64,000 bases of DNA, taken from positions 106,001 through 170,000 of the forward strand of contig NZ_JACHWH010000004.1 in the NCBI RefSeq assembly GCF_014191255.1, in the 5' to 3' direction. The stretch comes from Amycolatopsis bartoniae. Lineage in GTDB: Bacteria > Actinomycetota > Actinomycetes > Mycobacteriales > Pseudonocardiaceae. Below, one piece after another: positions 15,179-23,434 of the stretch (the stretch's first letter is position 1; each line of letters opens with the position of its first letter). A program made the translations under genes and the position numbers. The notes beneath the pieces were generated by a model. It was not told the DNA's origin, did no database searches, and saw nothing but the letters and a program-made list of their open reading frames with translations.

Positions 15179-16749
15179 GACAGGCTCACCGGCTGCTGGG
15201 CACGCAGGTACTCACGCAGCGGCGCCTGGTGCACCTGCTCGCTGTCCCACTCGTTCTCCAGGTTCTCGGTGACGTGGTGCTCGCTGACCAGCTCACCCGC
15301 GCGGTACCGGCGCACCACCGGGTGCAGGTACCGGCCGTCGAGACCGGTGGCCCGGTCCTGCGACGGGCGCCCGGCCGTGATGTCGAACGGGTTGACCTTG
15401 TCGTGGTCGGCGCCGTATTCGAGGGTGACGGCGTAGTACGCGTCGACGTCGCCGAACTCGCCGCGGGCCACCGCCTCGTGCAGATACGCCACCGGGATCT
15501 CCTCGACGTAGCGCGCGGTGCCGTCCGGCGCGACGAACACGACATCGCTGAGGAACCCGAACATCTGCCACAGCGCGGAGGTCCGGTTGACGCGCTCGAT
15601 GACCGCCTTCGCGATCGACTCCGGCGAGCCGTCCAGCTCGCGCGAGGGCCACGGCACGTCGTGGTGCCGGTGTTCCAGGATCCGGTGCAGCGCACGGACT
15701 CCGTAGCGGAAGCCGTGGATGAACCCGCTCGTCGACTTCTTGAAGTCGCGGACCTGCGTGATCGTGCCGGCGAAGTGCAGGCCCGGCACGTTCACCGACT
15801 CCCAGGCCGCCGTCTGCGCGGGGAACCGGTCCTTGATCGCCAGCTCCGGCCTGCACTCGGGGGCGAAGATCGAGGCGTCGAACCGGAACCCGGTCGCGAG
15901 CAGGACCCGGTCGTACCGGATCTCCTTCACCACCTCGTCGACCCGCTGGAAGCTGACCCGCACGGCGAGCTTGTCCCCGTCGCGCCGGATGCTCAGGATC
16001 CGCCCGTCCAGCAACGCGTTCTGCGACTTGAGCTGGTAGGTGTCGAGGAAGTTGTTGTTGACCGCCCGCAGGTGCCCGACGAAGTGGGTCTGCCACGCCA
16101 GGTTCAGCGAGCCCGGCCCGGCGACGTGGATCACCGCGGCGGTCTCGATGAGGTTGTCGGCGGTCTCGAACGCCGAGTTGCCGCGGCCGATGACCAGCAC
16201 CTTCTGGTCGGTGTAGGCGGCGGGATCGACGTCCATGCCGGCGTAGTGCTCGGCGAGCTCGGCGCCCTCGATGTCCGGGATGTACGGCCTGCTCACGCCG
16301 GTCGCCATGATCACCCGGCGGGCGCGGTAGGTGGTGCCGTCCTGGTCGCGCAGCACGAAGTCGTCCGGCCTGGTGATCTCCACGATCCGCGTGCCGAAGC
16401 GGATGGCCAATCCGTGCCGGGTCGTGAAGTCGCCAAGGTAGCGCACGAACACGTCGGCGGGCGGGAAGTACCGCGGGGTGTACCGGGTGAACAGCGGATC
16501 GTTCTCCTCGGTCAGCAGGGAATTCCAGTCCACCCGCAGGTTCAGTTCCGGATCCGACCACCCGGTGTGCACCTTGTTGTTCGAGATCATCTGCCGGTGG
16601 CGGGGGAACGTCGTGAAGAAGGATCCGGGCGCTTCCCCCGCTTCCAGTATCAGATAGCTGCGTCCGGCGCGGGCGAGGAAGTAGCCCATCTGGAGCCCGG
16701 CGGGCCCGGCGCCGACGACGAGGTAGTCAAAGGTTTCCTGACTGGACAA
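15175..16749 (-). CDS. FAD-dependent oxidoreductase, FMO/FOXRED2-like
   Basis: 524 residues. N-terminal FAD loop VVGAGPAGLQMGYFLARAG, then HTGWSDPE and FPPADVFVRYLGDF, a second Rossmann loop VLVIGRGNSAFETADNL (about 180-195) for NAD(P)H, and the ATG-type closures IMATGVSRPYIPDIEG and LLATGFRFD. About 150 C-terminal residues form an extra domain. This is the group of flavin monooxygenase-like proteins related to FOXRED2, whose reactions are mostly unknown. TTG start at 16749 with a strong GGAGGAG site upstream. First gene of the operon, divergent from the acyl-CoA ligase gene. Confidence 0.88.
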   Translation of the reverse strand: MSSQETFDYLVVGAGPAGLQMGYFLARAGRSYLILEAGEAPGSFFTTFPRHRQMISNNKVHTGWSDPELNLRVDWNSLLTEENDPLFTRYTPRYFPPADVFVRYLGDFTTRHGLAIRFGTRIVEITRPDDFVLRDQDGTTYRARRVIMATGVSRPYIPDIEGAELAEHYAGMDVDPAAYTDQKVLVIGRGNSAFETADNLIETAAVIHVAGPGSLNLAWQTHFVGHLRAVNNNFLDTYQLKSQNALLDGRILSIRRDGDKLAVRVSFQRVDEVVKEIRYDRVLLATGFRFDASIFAPECRPELAIKDRFPAQTAAWESVNVPGLHFAGTITQVRDFKKSTSGFIHGFRYGVRALHRILEHRHHDVPWPSRELDGSPESIAKAVIERVNRTSALWQMFGFLSDVVFVAPDGTARYVEEIPVAYLHEAVARGEFGDVDAYYAVTLEYGADHDKVNPFDITAGRPSQDRATGLDGRYLHPVVRRYRAGELVSEHHVTENLENEWDSEQVHQAPLREYLRAQQPVSLS

Positions 16750-16834
16750 CGAAAGTCTCCTCCCAATCCGACCCGGCCCAAGCTAGTTGAAGTTTGAACG
16801 AGTGCGCAAGGAAGTTGCGCCGAACGGACGCGTG

Positions 16835-16850
16835 TTGACAAGGATTGACA
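16835..16850 (+). promoter_or_regulatory. Direct TTGACA repeat in the divergent ligase/oxidoreductase promoter region
   Basis: TTGACA occurs at 16835-16840 and again at 16845-16850, ten bases apart, in the 167-base divergent spacer. One may be the -35 of the ligase gene, but no good -10 stands at 16-18 bases, so the assignment is open. A TTGAAGTTTGAAC stretch near 16789-16801 lies on the side of the oxidoreductase gene. Confidence 0.35.
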
Positions 16851-16916
16851 ATTTCCCCACGGCCGGACGGACTCTGGTACAACGGCGGCAGAACGACAGC
16901 TGCGGACGGAGATCCG

Positions 16917-18383
16917 ATGACAGAAGTCTTCCCGCGCGCATTTCTCGACGCACTTCAGGCGAATTCCGACATTCCGGCCTTTGAATGCGGTGGCCGCGTG
17001 GTGTCCCGGGCCGGGCTGCTCGACCTGGTCGCGCGGTACGCCGGTGGGCTGCACGCCGCTGGTCTGGACCACGCGGGAGTCGCGGTCGCCACCGGGGTGA
17101 CGCCCGAGGGCTTCGCGGTCCGGCTGGCCGCCCACGTGCTCGGGTGCCGCGTGGTCGTCGTCAACACCGGACTGCCGCCGGCACACGCGGCCCACGTCCT
17201 CGCCGACTCCGACGTGCTGATCGCCGACGAGAGCGTGCCGCCGGAACTCCTTGCGGCAGCGAGGAAAGTGCTGCCGCTGGGCGAACTTCCCGCGGCCCCG
17301 ATGCCGCTGGAACCGCGGGGGCGGCCGGAAGACCTCGCCGTCGTCACGTACACCAGCGGCAGCACCGGACTGCCGAAGGGCGTCGAGTTCACGTACGCGG
17401 CGATGAGCGCGTACTGGGCCTGGCAACCGGACGGCTGGACGGCCGACACCCGGCGGCTCGCCGAGCGGTACCGGCGGTACCTGCTGTTCGGCACGCTCGC
17501 GAGCGCGGTGATGGTGGAGCACCTCGCGTTCTGCCTGCTCGGCGGCGGCACGGCGGTGATCCCGGACGCGCTGCCGATGTTCCCCCAGGTGCTCGAACAG
17601 CTGCGCGTCACGGCGGTGCTGGTGACCGTGCCGCGGCTCCACGCGATCCTCGACGAACTGCGCGAGCAGGAGGTCGACCTGACGTCGCTGCGGTCACTGC
17701 TCGTGGCCGGTTCCCCGCTGCCGCCACACCGGCTGGTGGCGGCGTACGACCTGATCGGTGACGCGGTGCACCACGGCTACGGGCAGACCGAGACCGGCAT
17801 GCTGTGCCTGCTCACCGCCGAGGAGGCGGCGGCGTATCCGGAGGCCGCGGCGTCGGTGGGCCGGCCGTGGACCGGGGTCGAGCTGGAAGTCCGTGACGAG
17901 CAGGGGAACCCGGTGCCGGCGGGGACGCCGGGTGAGATCTGGGTCCGCACGGCCAACGCGTTCCGCGGTTACCGCGGTGCGGACGAGGGCGAGGTGCTGC
18001 GCGACGGCTGGGTGCGCACGCGCGACCTCGGCCAGGTGGACGAGCGCGGTTACGTCTACCTGGCGGGACGGGCGCGGGACGTGATCATCGTGAACGCGAT
18101 CCTGCACTACGCCGGGCCGATCGAGAACGCGCTCACCACGCACCCGGACGTCGACGAGGCGTACGTGGTCGCCGCGCCGGACGAGCGAACGGGTGAGGCG
18201 GCGCACGCGTTCGTGGTCGCGGTGCCGGGCCGCAGCCCGGATCTGGACGCGCTTCGCCTTGCGGTGCGGGAGAAACTCGGCGAAGCGGCGGTGCCGTCGA
18301 CGATCACGGTGGTCGAGTCGGTGCCGGTCGCGGCGAGCGGCAAACCGGACAAGCGCGCGCTGCTGGCGAGCCTGGACAGGTGA
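16917..18383 (+). CDS. AMP-binding acid--CoA ligase
   Basis: 488 residues, ATG with GGAG seven bases upstream. Adenylate-forming enzyme of the ANL superfamily: P-loop YTSGSTGLPKG (about 165-175), GYGQTETG (A5 region), GEIWVRTANAFRGYRG, the hinge DLGQVDERGYVYLAGRARDVI and the C-terminal catalytic lysine in ASGKPDKRALL. It activates a carboxylic acid as adenylate, then as CoA thioester; the acid is not identified. It is divergent from the oxidoreductase/FMN oxidase/P450/antiporter operon and may supply its substrate. It is ended by two tandem hairpins. Confidence 0.88.
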   Translation: MTEVFPRAFLDALQANSDIPAFECGGRVVSRAGLLDLVARYAGGLHAAGLDHAGVAVATGVTPEGFAVRLAAHVLGCRVVVVNTGLPPAHAAHVLADSDVLIADESVPPELLAAARKVLPLGELPAAPMPLEPRGRPEDLAVVTYTSGSTGLPKGVEFTYAAMSAYWAWQPDGWTADTRRLAERYRRYLLFGTLASAVMVEHLAFCLLGGGTAVIPDALPMFPQVLEQLRVTAVLVTVPRLHAILDELREQEVDLTSLRSLLVAGSPLPPHRLVAAYDLIGDAVHHGYGQTETGMLCLLTAEEAAAYPEAAASVGRPWTGVELEVRDEQGNPVPAGTPGEIWVRTANAFRGYRGADEGEVLRDGWVRTRDLGQVDERGYVYLAGRARDVIIVNAILHYAGPIENALTTHPDVDEAYVVAAPDERTGEAAHAFVVAVPGRSPDLDALRLAVREKLGEAAVPSTITVVESVPVAASGKPDKRALLASLDR

Positions 18384-18384
18384 A

Positions 18385-18452
18385 TGGCCCGGCGCTTGCG
18401 TGCGCCGGGCCACAGCCCGTGAAGGGTCCGGCGCTCGTGTGCGCCGGACCCT
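18385..18452. terminator. Two tandem bidirectional terminator hairpins
   Basis: TGGCCCGGCGC / GCGCCGGGCCA (18385-18395, 18402-18412) and AGGGTCCGGCGC / GCGCCGGACCCT (18423-18434, 18441-18452), each with a six-base loop. They are near copies (core CCGGCGC-N6-GCGCCGG) and lie between convergent genes. No U tract follows either stem. Confidence 0.75.
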
Positions 18453-18458
18453 GCCGTG

Positions 18459-18839
18459 TCAGGCGATCTTCTCGGTCACCGGGGTGCGCACGTCGAGCTG
18501 GTGCACCACCCGTTCGGTCGAGGCCTCGTGCACGGTCAGGTCGACCAGTGCGACGAGCACCACGGCCAGCGCGTCCGCGAACACGAGCGCCGGGGTGGTG
18601 AACACGAGGGCCGCGATCAGCGACCACAGGCCCACCAGTCCGAGTACGCCGTGCCCGATGCGGGCCGACAGCCTCTTCGCGAGGACCGCGCCCGTTGCCC
18701 CGAGGACGGCCAGCCCGGTGGACACCCCGAAGGCGATCCAGCCGGCCACGGGAGCGGTGAACGCCACGGCGGCCACCGCGACGAACGCTCCGGCCAGGAT
18801 TCCGAGCACATCGACACCGAAACGCGGGTTCAACGACAT
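18459..18839 (-). CDS. Small integral membrane protein of unknown function
   Basis: 126 residues, ATG with GGAGG upstream. Four hydrophobic segments at about 8-28, 33-52, 60-82 and 84-103, then a soluble tail (LTVHEASTERVVHQLDVRTPVTEKIA). The short helices rich in Gly, Ala and Val and the absence of charged residues within the membrane give no function. No family is recognised with confidence. It faces the XRE-cupin regulator gene across 187 bases, whose palindrome might also affect this gene. Confidence 0.7.
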   Translation of the reverse strand: MSLNPRFGVDVLGILAGAFVAVAAVAFTAPVAGWIAFGVSTGLAVLGATGAVLAKRLSARIGHGVLGLVGLWSLIAALVFTTPALVFADALAVVLVALVDLTVHEASTERVVHQLDVRTPVTEKIA

Positions 18840-18987
18840 TGCCAACACCTCCGTCGAGCGGAACGAGTCGGGCAGGTCGTAAGAGCGGCCTGGGCGGCTC
18901 AGGTCCGGGACCTTTCCCGGATCTACCTGGGTGAACTGCGATCGCGGGCGGTCTCTTCCCGCGCTCGATGTCTCGTGCGCCACATGC

Positions 18988-19027
18988 CGATTTGACAAAT
19001 CGTCTTGCCGAACCTGCAATGTTGAGG
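18988..19027 (+). promoter_or_regulatory. Leaderless promoter with palindromic operator over the -35
   Basis: TTGACA at 18992-18997, a 17-base spacer, and TGCAAT at 19015-19020 predict +1 at 19027, the GTG start of the XRE-cupin gene. The 15-base palindrome CGATTTGACAAATCG (18988-19002) covers the -35, so a bound dimer would block polymerase. Autoregulation is inferred. Confidence 0.65.
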
Positions 19028-19596
19028 TGGACGAGTTCGACGAGGTGTTGACGACGGTGGGCCCGCGGCTGCGGGCGCTGCGCAAGCAACGGGGCGCCAC
19101 CCTGGCGGGCCTTTCCGAGGCGACGGGCATTTCGGTGAGCACGTTGTCGCGGTTGGAGTCGGGTAGCCGGAAGCCGAGCCTGGAGCTGTTGCTGCCACTG
19201 GCCCGGGCGCACCAGGTGCCGCTGGACGAGCTCGTCGGGGCGCCGTGCACGAGTGATCTGCGGGTGCACGGGAAGCCGATCACGCGGGACGGGATGACGA
19301 TCATTCCGCTGAGCCGCAATCCCGGTGGGGTGCAGGCTTTCAAGCACATCATGCCGGGCGGGCGGACCGAGCCGGAACTGCGGACGCACGAGGGTTACGA
19401 ATGGCTGTACGTGCTGAGCGGCCGGCTGCGCATCGTGCTGGGGCAGCAGGACACCGTGCTGCGGGCGGGAGAGGCCGCGGAATTCGACACGAGGAACCCC
19501 CACTGGTTCGGCAACGCCGATTCACGGCCGGTGGAGTTCTTGAGCCTGTTCGGCCCCCAGGGGGAACGGATACACGTACGGACGAAGAGCCGGTGA
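19027..19596 (+). CDS. XRE-family transcriptional regulator with C-terminal cupin
   Basis: 189 residues from the GTG at 19027. N-terminal helix-turn-helix of the XRE type (GPRLRALRKQRGATLAGLSEATGISVSTLSRLESGSRKPSLELLLPLARAHQVPLDEL), then a cupin beta barrel at about 95-185 (GYEWLYVLSGRLRIVLGQQDTVLRAGEAAEFDTRNPHWFGN), which probably binds a small ligand. This architecture is that of PuuR/SutR-like regulators. The start is supported by a consensus promoter placing +1 on this GTG; an upstream in-frame extension would carry the promoter inside the coding sequence. A palindrome over its -35 suggests that it represses itself. Confidence 0.88.
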   Translation: MDEFDEVLTTVGPRLRALRKQRGATLAGLSEATGISVSTLSRLESGSRKPSLELLLPLARAHQVPLDELVGAPCTSDLRVHGKPITRDGMTIIPLSRNPGGVQAFKHIMPGGRTEPELRTHEGYEWLYVLSGRLRIVLGQQDTVLRAGEAAEFDTRNPHWFGNADSRPVEFLSLFGPQGERIHVRTKSR

Positions 19597-19783
19597 GGTT
19601 CGGTGGGGGGCAAGAAAGCGTTTTCGCAGGGGCCGCCGCGACCGCTTTTGCGGGAACCTGCGAGCCTGAGAGGCTCACTGTGGACAGCATCCCCCGAGTC
19701 GGCGGGAACCGCCTCCCGGGAAGCGCCTCGTCTAACCCGGGGAGAAAGCGCTTTCACCGACACCACCCACCACCCACCTAAAA
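19597..19783. other. Gene-free spacer between convergent genes, with GAAAGCGCTTTC palindrome
   Basis: No coding frame is convincing. It contains one perfect GAAAGCGCTTTC (19744-19755) and a weaker GAAAGCGTTTTC near 19624. The same palindrome recurs at 20028 and three times after 47340. No clear terminator hairpin was found. Confidence 0.55.
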
Positions 19784-20929
19784 TCACACCACCGCCTGGT
19801 ATACCGTCGTCCAGAAGTCCGATACCACTGGGTTCTGGTCGGGGAAACCGGCGCGCTGGGTGAGCAGCACGGCGGTCAGCTCCTCCTTCGGGTCCGCCCA
19901 CCAGGAAGTACCCAGGCCACCGTCCCAGCCGAACTGGCCCGGGGTCCTGGCGATGCCGTCCCGCCGCGTCACCACCCCCACTCCGAAACCCCAGCCACGG
20001 TTGTCGAAGTAGCCCGGGAAGAAGCCGGAAAGCGCTTTCTGCTCTGGCGTCAGCTGGTCGGTCGTCATCAGCTCCACCATACGCCGGGACAGCACTTCTC
20101 CCCCGCCTCCCAGCAATGCGTGCGCGAAAGCCGAGAGGTCATCCACTGTGGACAATAGTCCTCCGCCGCCCGACAGGAACGGCGGCCGCTTGCTCCACTG
20201 TCCCGACGGCTCATCGAAAACCGAGTCATCCGGGCCATAAGCCGTCACCAGACGGTCCACATCGGACGTATAGAAACCAGTGTCCCGCATATCGAGCCGT
20301 CCGAAGACCCGCTCCCCCAGCACATCGTCGAGCGGTTTGCCGCACACCCGTTCGAGCAGTACCCCCAGCACATCGGCACCCGTGTGGTAGAGCCACCGCT
20401 CGCCCGGCTGGTACGCCAGCGGCAGCTCCCCCAGCCGCCGCAGCCACTCGTCCGGCGCCGGGTACTCCGCCGGGTTCGGCGGCCCCACGGCGACCGACCG
20501 CTCCATCGCCGCGGCCTGAAGCGGAGAGGACTCGGGCAGCATCCCGAAACCCATCCGGAAAGTCAGCAGGTCCCGCAACGTGATCGGTCGCCGCGCCGGC
20601 ACGGTGTCGTCCAGCGGTCCCGCCACGTCACGCAGCACCCGGCGGTCCGCCAGCTCCGGCAGCACGTCGTCGAGGGGGTCGTCAAGTCGCAGCACGCATT
20701 CCTCGACGAGCGTCAGCGCCGCGACCGCAGTGATCGGCTTGGTCATCGAACTGATCCGGAACAGCGAGTCGCGCCGCAGCGGCGCGCCGTCGTACGCCTG
20801 CGCGCCGACCACATCGACGTGCACCTCGCCGCGCCGGCTCACCATCGTGACGGCGCCGGGGATCGCACCACTTTCGACGTGCCGCGACATGACATCGTGC
20901 AGACGGGCCAGCCTGGTCTTCGAGAACAT
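19784..20929 (-). CDS. Serine hydrolase, class C beta-lactamase / family VIII esterase type
   Basis: 381 residues. The active-site S-x-x-K is SSMTK (about residue 61), following LFRISSMTKPITAVAALTLVEEC; the Y-x-N equivalent is YHTG near 165 (YQPGERWLYHTGADVLG), and WDGGLGTSWW near 340 corresponds to the H/W-x-G motif. There is no signal peptide, so it is probably cytoplasmic, as family VIII carboxylesterases are. The ATG at 20929 was taken; a GTG two codons upstream is possible. Substrate unknown. It lies 31 bases after the peroxiredoxin-like gene in the same direction. Confidence 0.87.
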   Translation of the reverse strand: MFSKTRLARLHDVMSRHVESGAIPGAVTMVSRRGEVHVDVVGAQAYDGAPLRRDSLFRISSMTKPITAVAALTLVEECVLRLDDPLDDVLPELADRRVLRDVAGPLDDTVPARRPITLRDLLTFRMGFGMLPESSPLQAAAMERSVAVGPPNPAEYPAPDEWLRRLGELPLAYQPGERWLYHTGADVLGVLLERVCGKPLDDVLGERVFGRLDMRDTGFYTSDVDRLVTAYGPDDSVFDEPSGQWSKRPPFLSGGGGLLSTVDDLSAFAHALLGGGGEVLSRRMVELMTTDQLTPEQKALSGFFPGYFDNRGWGFGVGVVTRRDGIARTPGQFGWDGGLGTSWWADPKEELTAVLLTQRAGFPDQNPVVSDFWTTVYQAVV

Positions 20930-20960
20930 GGTCACATCCCGGGGTCGGAGATCCAGCGTC

Positions 20961-21497
20961 TCACGTAACAGACCGCCGCGCGCCGAAGAAGTCGTCGGCG
21001 TGCGCGAGCAGCTCGTCGACCGACCACTGGTCGTACGCGTGCCGCCCTCGCTTGCTCGCCACGACTTCGCCGCCAGGCGCGATGAGGAAGTCCGCGGGCA
21101 ACCCCAGCCTGCCGCCGTGCGGCGTGAGCGACGGCAACGGCGCCCGCTTGACAAGACCGGTGACCACGGCGCGGACGATCGTCCCCCAGACCCGCGGGTC
21201 CGCCAGCGCCCGCGCCCGGGACTCGACGCCATAGGCCGTGTAGACCCGCTTGTCCGGATCCGCCACCACCGCGAACGGCAGATCCTCCACGTGCACCCGC
21301 AACTCGTCCGCCGGCGAGTGGAAGAACACCACCTCCCGGATCCCGGCCCCGACGACCTCCTCGTGCCGCTGGACGAACGACCGCAGGTGCAGGTTGCACA
21401 CCGGGCACCCCGCGAAGCGGCGGAACTGCAGGTGCACCAGGCGCTCGGGATCGGGCACGGAAATCCGTTCGCCGGTGACGCTCTCGTAGGTCTCCAT
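20961..21497 (-). CDS. Peroxiredoxin-like (AhpC/TSA, thioredoxin-fold) protein
   Basis: 178 residues, ATG with AGAGGG upstream. The thioredoxin fold carries LVHLQFRRFAGCPVCNLHLRSF, a C-x-x-C at about 31-34, then IREVVFFHSPADELRVH and FAVVADPDKRVYTAYGVE, and a late GLPADFLIAPGGEVVASKRGRHAYDQWSVDELL block. It belongs to the group annotated as peroxiredoxin-like or alkyl-hydroperoxide reductase-like (PRX-like2). It should reduce peroxides or act as a thiol oxidoreductase. It is divergent from the TetR gene with an inverted repeat between, so it may be TetR-controlled. Confidence 0.83.
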   Translation of the reverse strand: METYESVTGERISVPDPERLVHLQFRRFAGCPVCNLHLRSFVQRHEEVVGAGIREVVFFHSPADELRVHVEDLPFAVVADPDKRVYTAYGVESRARALADPRVWGTIVRAVVTGLVKRAPLPSLTPHGGRLGLPADFLIAPGGEVVASKRGRHAYDQWSVDELLAHADDFFGARRSVT

Positions 21498-21518
21498 GAC
21501 GGCGCCCTCTCGTTAGGA

Positions 21519-21558
21519 GTACAACGTACGCTCATGACGCTATTCGCGTATCTTGTAC
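21519..21558. promoter_or_regulatory. Inverted repeat between TetR and peroxiredoxin-like genes
   Basis: GTACAA (21519-21524) and TTGTAC (21553-21558) are separated by 28 bases, with further partial symmetry (GTACGC ... GCGTA) inside. A probable operator of the divergent TetR regulator; half-sites are short, so this is tentative. Confidence 0.45.
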
Positions 21559-21571
21559 GCTGTCAACCGCC

Positions 21572-22189
21572 ATGCCTCGACCCCGTTCGCTGACGCCCGC
21601 CCAGCTCGCCACGGCGGCGCTCGCCGTGCTCGACCGCGACGGGCTCGAAGCCCTGACGATGCGCGCGGTCGCCAAGGAGCTCGGCATGGGCACGATGTCG
21701 CTCTACCGCTATGTCGACGACCGGGCGCAGCTCGAAGCCCTGGTCGTGGACCTCGTCCTCGACCTCGTCGACCTGGCGCTCCCCCGGACCTCCGCGCACG
21801 ACCGGCTGGTGCTGCTGGCCGAGCGGGTGCGCGAGGTCGTCGGCGAGCATTCGGCCGTCGTGCCACTGCTGCTCCTCCACCGGCACACGTCGACCGCTTC
21901 CCGCCGCTGGGGTGAACTGGTGCTCCAGACGCTCGCCGAAGCCGGGCTGACGGGCCGACAGCGGGTGATCGCCTTCCGCGCGTACCTGAGCTACGTGCTC
22001 GGCGCGCTGCAAACAGCGTTCTACAGCCCACTTTCCGGCGCCGGCACGGTGCAACTGTCCACTCAGGACGATTTCCCCGTGCTCGCCGAAACCGCCAGGG
22101 CCGCCCGGCACATCGGGCCCGAGGAGGAGTTCCGCGAGGGCCTGGAACTCCTCCTGTCCGGCCTCACGGGTGCAGCGGAAGCCCCTTGA
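21572..22189 (+). CDS. TetR/AcrR-family transcriptional regulator
   Basis: 205 residues. N-terminal helix-turn-helix: LTPAQLATAALAVLDRDGLEALTMRAVAKELGMGTMSLYRYVDDRAQLEALVVDLVLD, with the conserved S-L-Y-R-Y-V recognition helix. The rest is the all-helical TetR C-terminal ligand domain of the TetR_C_11-like tetracycline-repressor type (LLLLHRHTSTASRRWGE.. LTGRQRVIAFRAYLSYVLGAL). Divergent from the peroxiredoxin-like gene, which it may control. Its last 26 bases overlap the convergent DUF2000 gene. Confidence 0.88.
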   Translation: MPRPRSLTPAQLATAALAVLDRDGLEALTMRAVAKELGMGTMSLYRYVDDRAQLEALVVDLVLDLVDLALPRTSAHDRLVLLAERVREVVGEHSAVVPLLLLHRHTSTASRRWGELVLQTLAEAGLTGRQRVIAFRAYLSYVLGALQTAFYSPLSGAGTVQLSTQDDFPVLAETARAARHIGPEEEFREGLELLLSGLTGAAEAP

Positions 22190-22568
22190 GCGACTTGTCG
22201 ACCGCGTTGCGCGACCCGTGCACGGCGATCCCCACCAGCGCGAGCTTCTCGGTCGCCACGGCCCGCACCGCGGCGCGGTTGTCCACGTCGTTGCCGGTCG
22301 CGAAGAGCTCCTCCGTGTAGACCGCCACCGCCAACTCACGTGCCAGCGCCTGCCCGTGCGCGACCCGGAGCCCGCCCGCATCCGCCTGGTACACCAGCAC
22401 CGGCTGCCCGAACATCGGCAGGTACTCCTGCCCGGACGCGTCCTCGTACGGCTCGCCCACCGTCTCCGGGAAGCGCGCCGCGATCCCGCTCACCAGGAAC
22501 GCCGTGACGTTGAGCCGCTGCCACGTCGCCAGGTCGTCCCGCACCACCACCGCGATCTTCGTCTTCAT
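22164..22568 (-). CDS. DUF2000 family protein
   Basis: 134 residues from the ATG at 22568. The DUF2000 pattern is visible: KIAVVVRDDLATWQRLNVTAFLVSGIAA, EDASGQEYLPMFGQPVLVYQADAGGLRVAHGQALARELAVAVYTEELFATGNDVDNRAAV and LALVGIAVHGSRNAVDKSLKGLPLHP. The fold is related to peptidyl-tRNA hydrolase 2 (Bit1), but no reaction is established. Convergent with and overlapping the TetR gene end; divergent from the AraC gene across 62 bases. Confidence 0.88.
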   Translation of the reverse strand: MKTKIAVVVRDDLATWQRLNVTAFLVSGIAARFPETVGEPYEDASGQEYLPMFGQPVLVYQADAGGLRVAHGQALARELAVAVYTEELFATGNDVDNRAAVRAVATEKLALVGIAVHGSRNAVDKSLKGLPLHP

Positions 22569-22630
22569 GCCGCCATCCTCACGACCACACGCGTGCCGGT
22601 CTTGAACGCTCGTGCGGGACAATCGCGGGC

Positions 22631-23434
22631 ATGGACTGGGCGAGCTACTGGCGGGCACCCGACCGGCCGCTCGAAGCGATGCACGCGCACTTCGAGCGGC
22701 ACGTCTACCACCGGCACAGTCACGAGACTTACTCGTTCGGCGTCACCGAAACCGGCACGCAGGCGTTCACCTGCCGCGGCGCCGCCCGCGCCAGCGTGGC
22801 GGGGATGGTGATGGCATTCAACCCCGACGACCCGCACGACGGCCGGGCGGCGCAGGAGGACGGGTTCACGTACCGCATCGTCCACATCGGACCCGAGCTG
22901 GTCGCGGAAGTGTTGCGCGACACCGGCGACCGCACCGTCGGGCTGCCGCTGTTCGCCGAACCGGTCCTGTGCGATCACGCGCTCGCCGACGCCCTGCGCC
23001 GCCTCCACGGCTCCCTTTCCGAATCCCGCCTCGCACAGGACGAGGCCCTGCACGCGACGGTTCGAGCACTCGTCCGGCGCGCGTCGACCCGCCCCATCCG
23101 CACACACTCCCCGTCCGGCGAAGTCCGGCGCGCACGGGAACTCCTCGAAGCCGCGTACGCCGAAGACCTCCGCGCGGAGGACCTCGCGCACGTCGCCGGT
23201 TGCAGCCGCTTCGCGCTGCACCGCGCCTTCGTCGCCGCGTACGGCCTCGCGCCGAGCGACTACCAGCGCCAGCTCCGCCTGCGCGCCGCGCGTCGCCTGC
23301 TCACCGAAGGCCGGACGCCCGCCGAAGTCGCCGCGAGCACGGGGTTCGCCGACCAGAGCCACCTCACCCGCTGGTTCAAGCGGTACTACGGCGTCACCCC
23401 TGGCCGGTTCTTGACAGCAAACATGCCTCAGTAG
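22631..23434 (+). CDS. AraC-family transcriptional regulator
   Basis: 267 residues. An N-terminal cupin-like sensing domain (HVYHRHSHETYSFGVTETGTQAFTCRGAARASVAGMVMAFNPDDPHDGRAA) typical of the AraC_binding/AraC E-type regulators, then two helix-turn-helix units at about 165-262: ARELLEAAYAEDLRAEDLAHVAGCSRFALHRAFVAAYGLAPSDYQRQLRLRAARRLLTEGRTPAEVAASTGFADQSHLTRWFKRYYGVTPGRF. Often such regulators control a neighbouring LysE-type exporter; none is adjacent. The 3' end of the gene contains the promoter of the following arsR-like gene. Confidence 0.9.
   Translation: MDWASYWRAPDRPLEAMHAHFERHVYHRHSHETYSFGVTETGTQAFTCRGAARASVAGMVMAFNPDDPHDGRAAQEDGFTYRIVHIGPELVAEVLRDTGDRTVGLPLFAEPVLCDHALADALRRLHGSLSESRLAQDEALHATVRALVRRASTRPIRTHSPSGEVRRARELLEAAYAEDLRAEDLAHVAGCSRFALHRAFVAAYGLAPSDYQRQLRLRAARRLLTEGRTPAEVAASTGFADQSHLTRWFKRYYGVTPGRFLTANMPQ

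Noticed and set aside
18931..19026. Upstream extension of the XRE-cupin gene
   Set aside because: The added 32 codons contain the -35, -10 and palindrome and have no family likeness.
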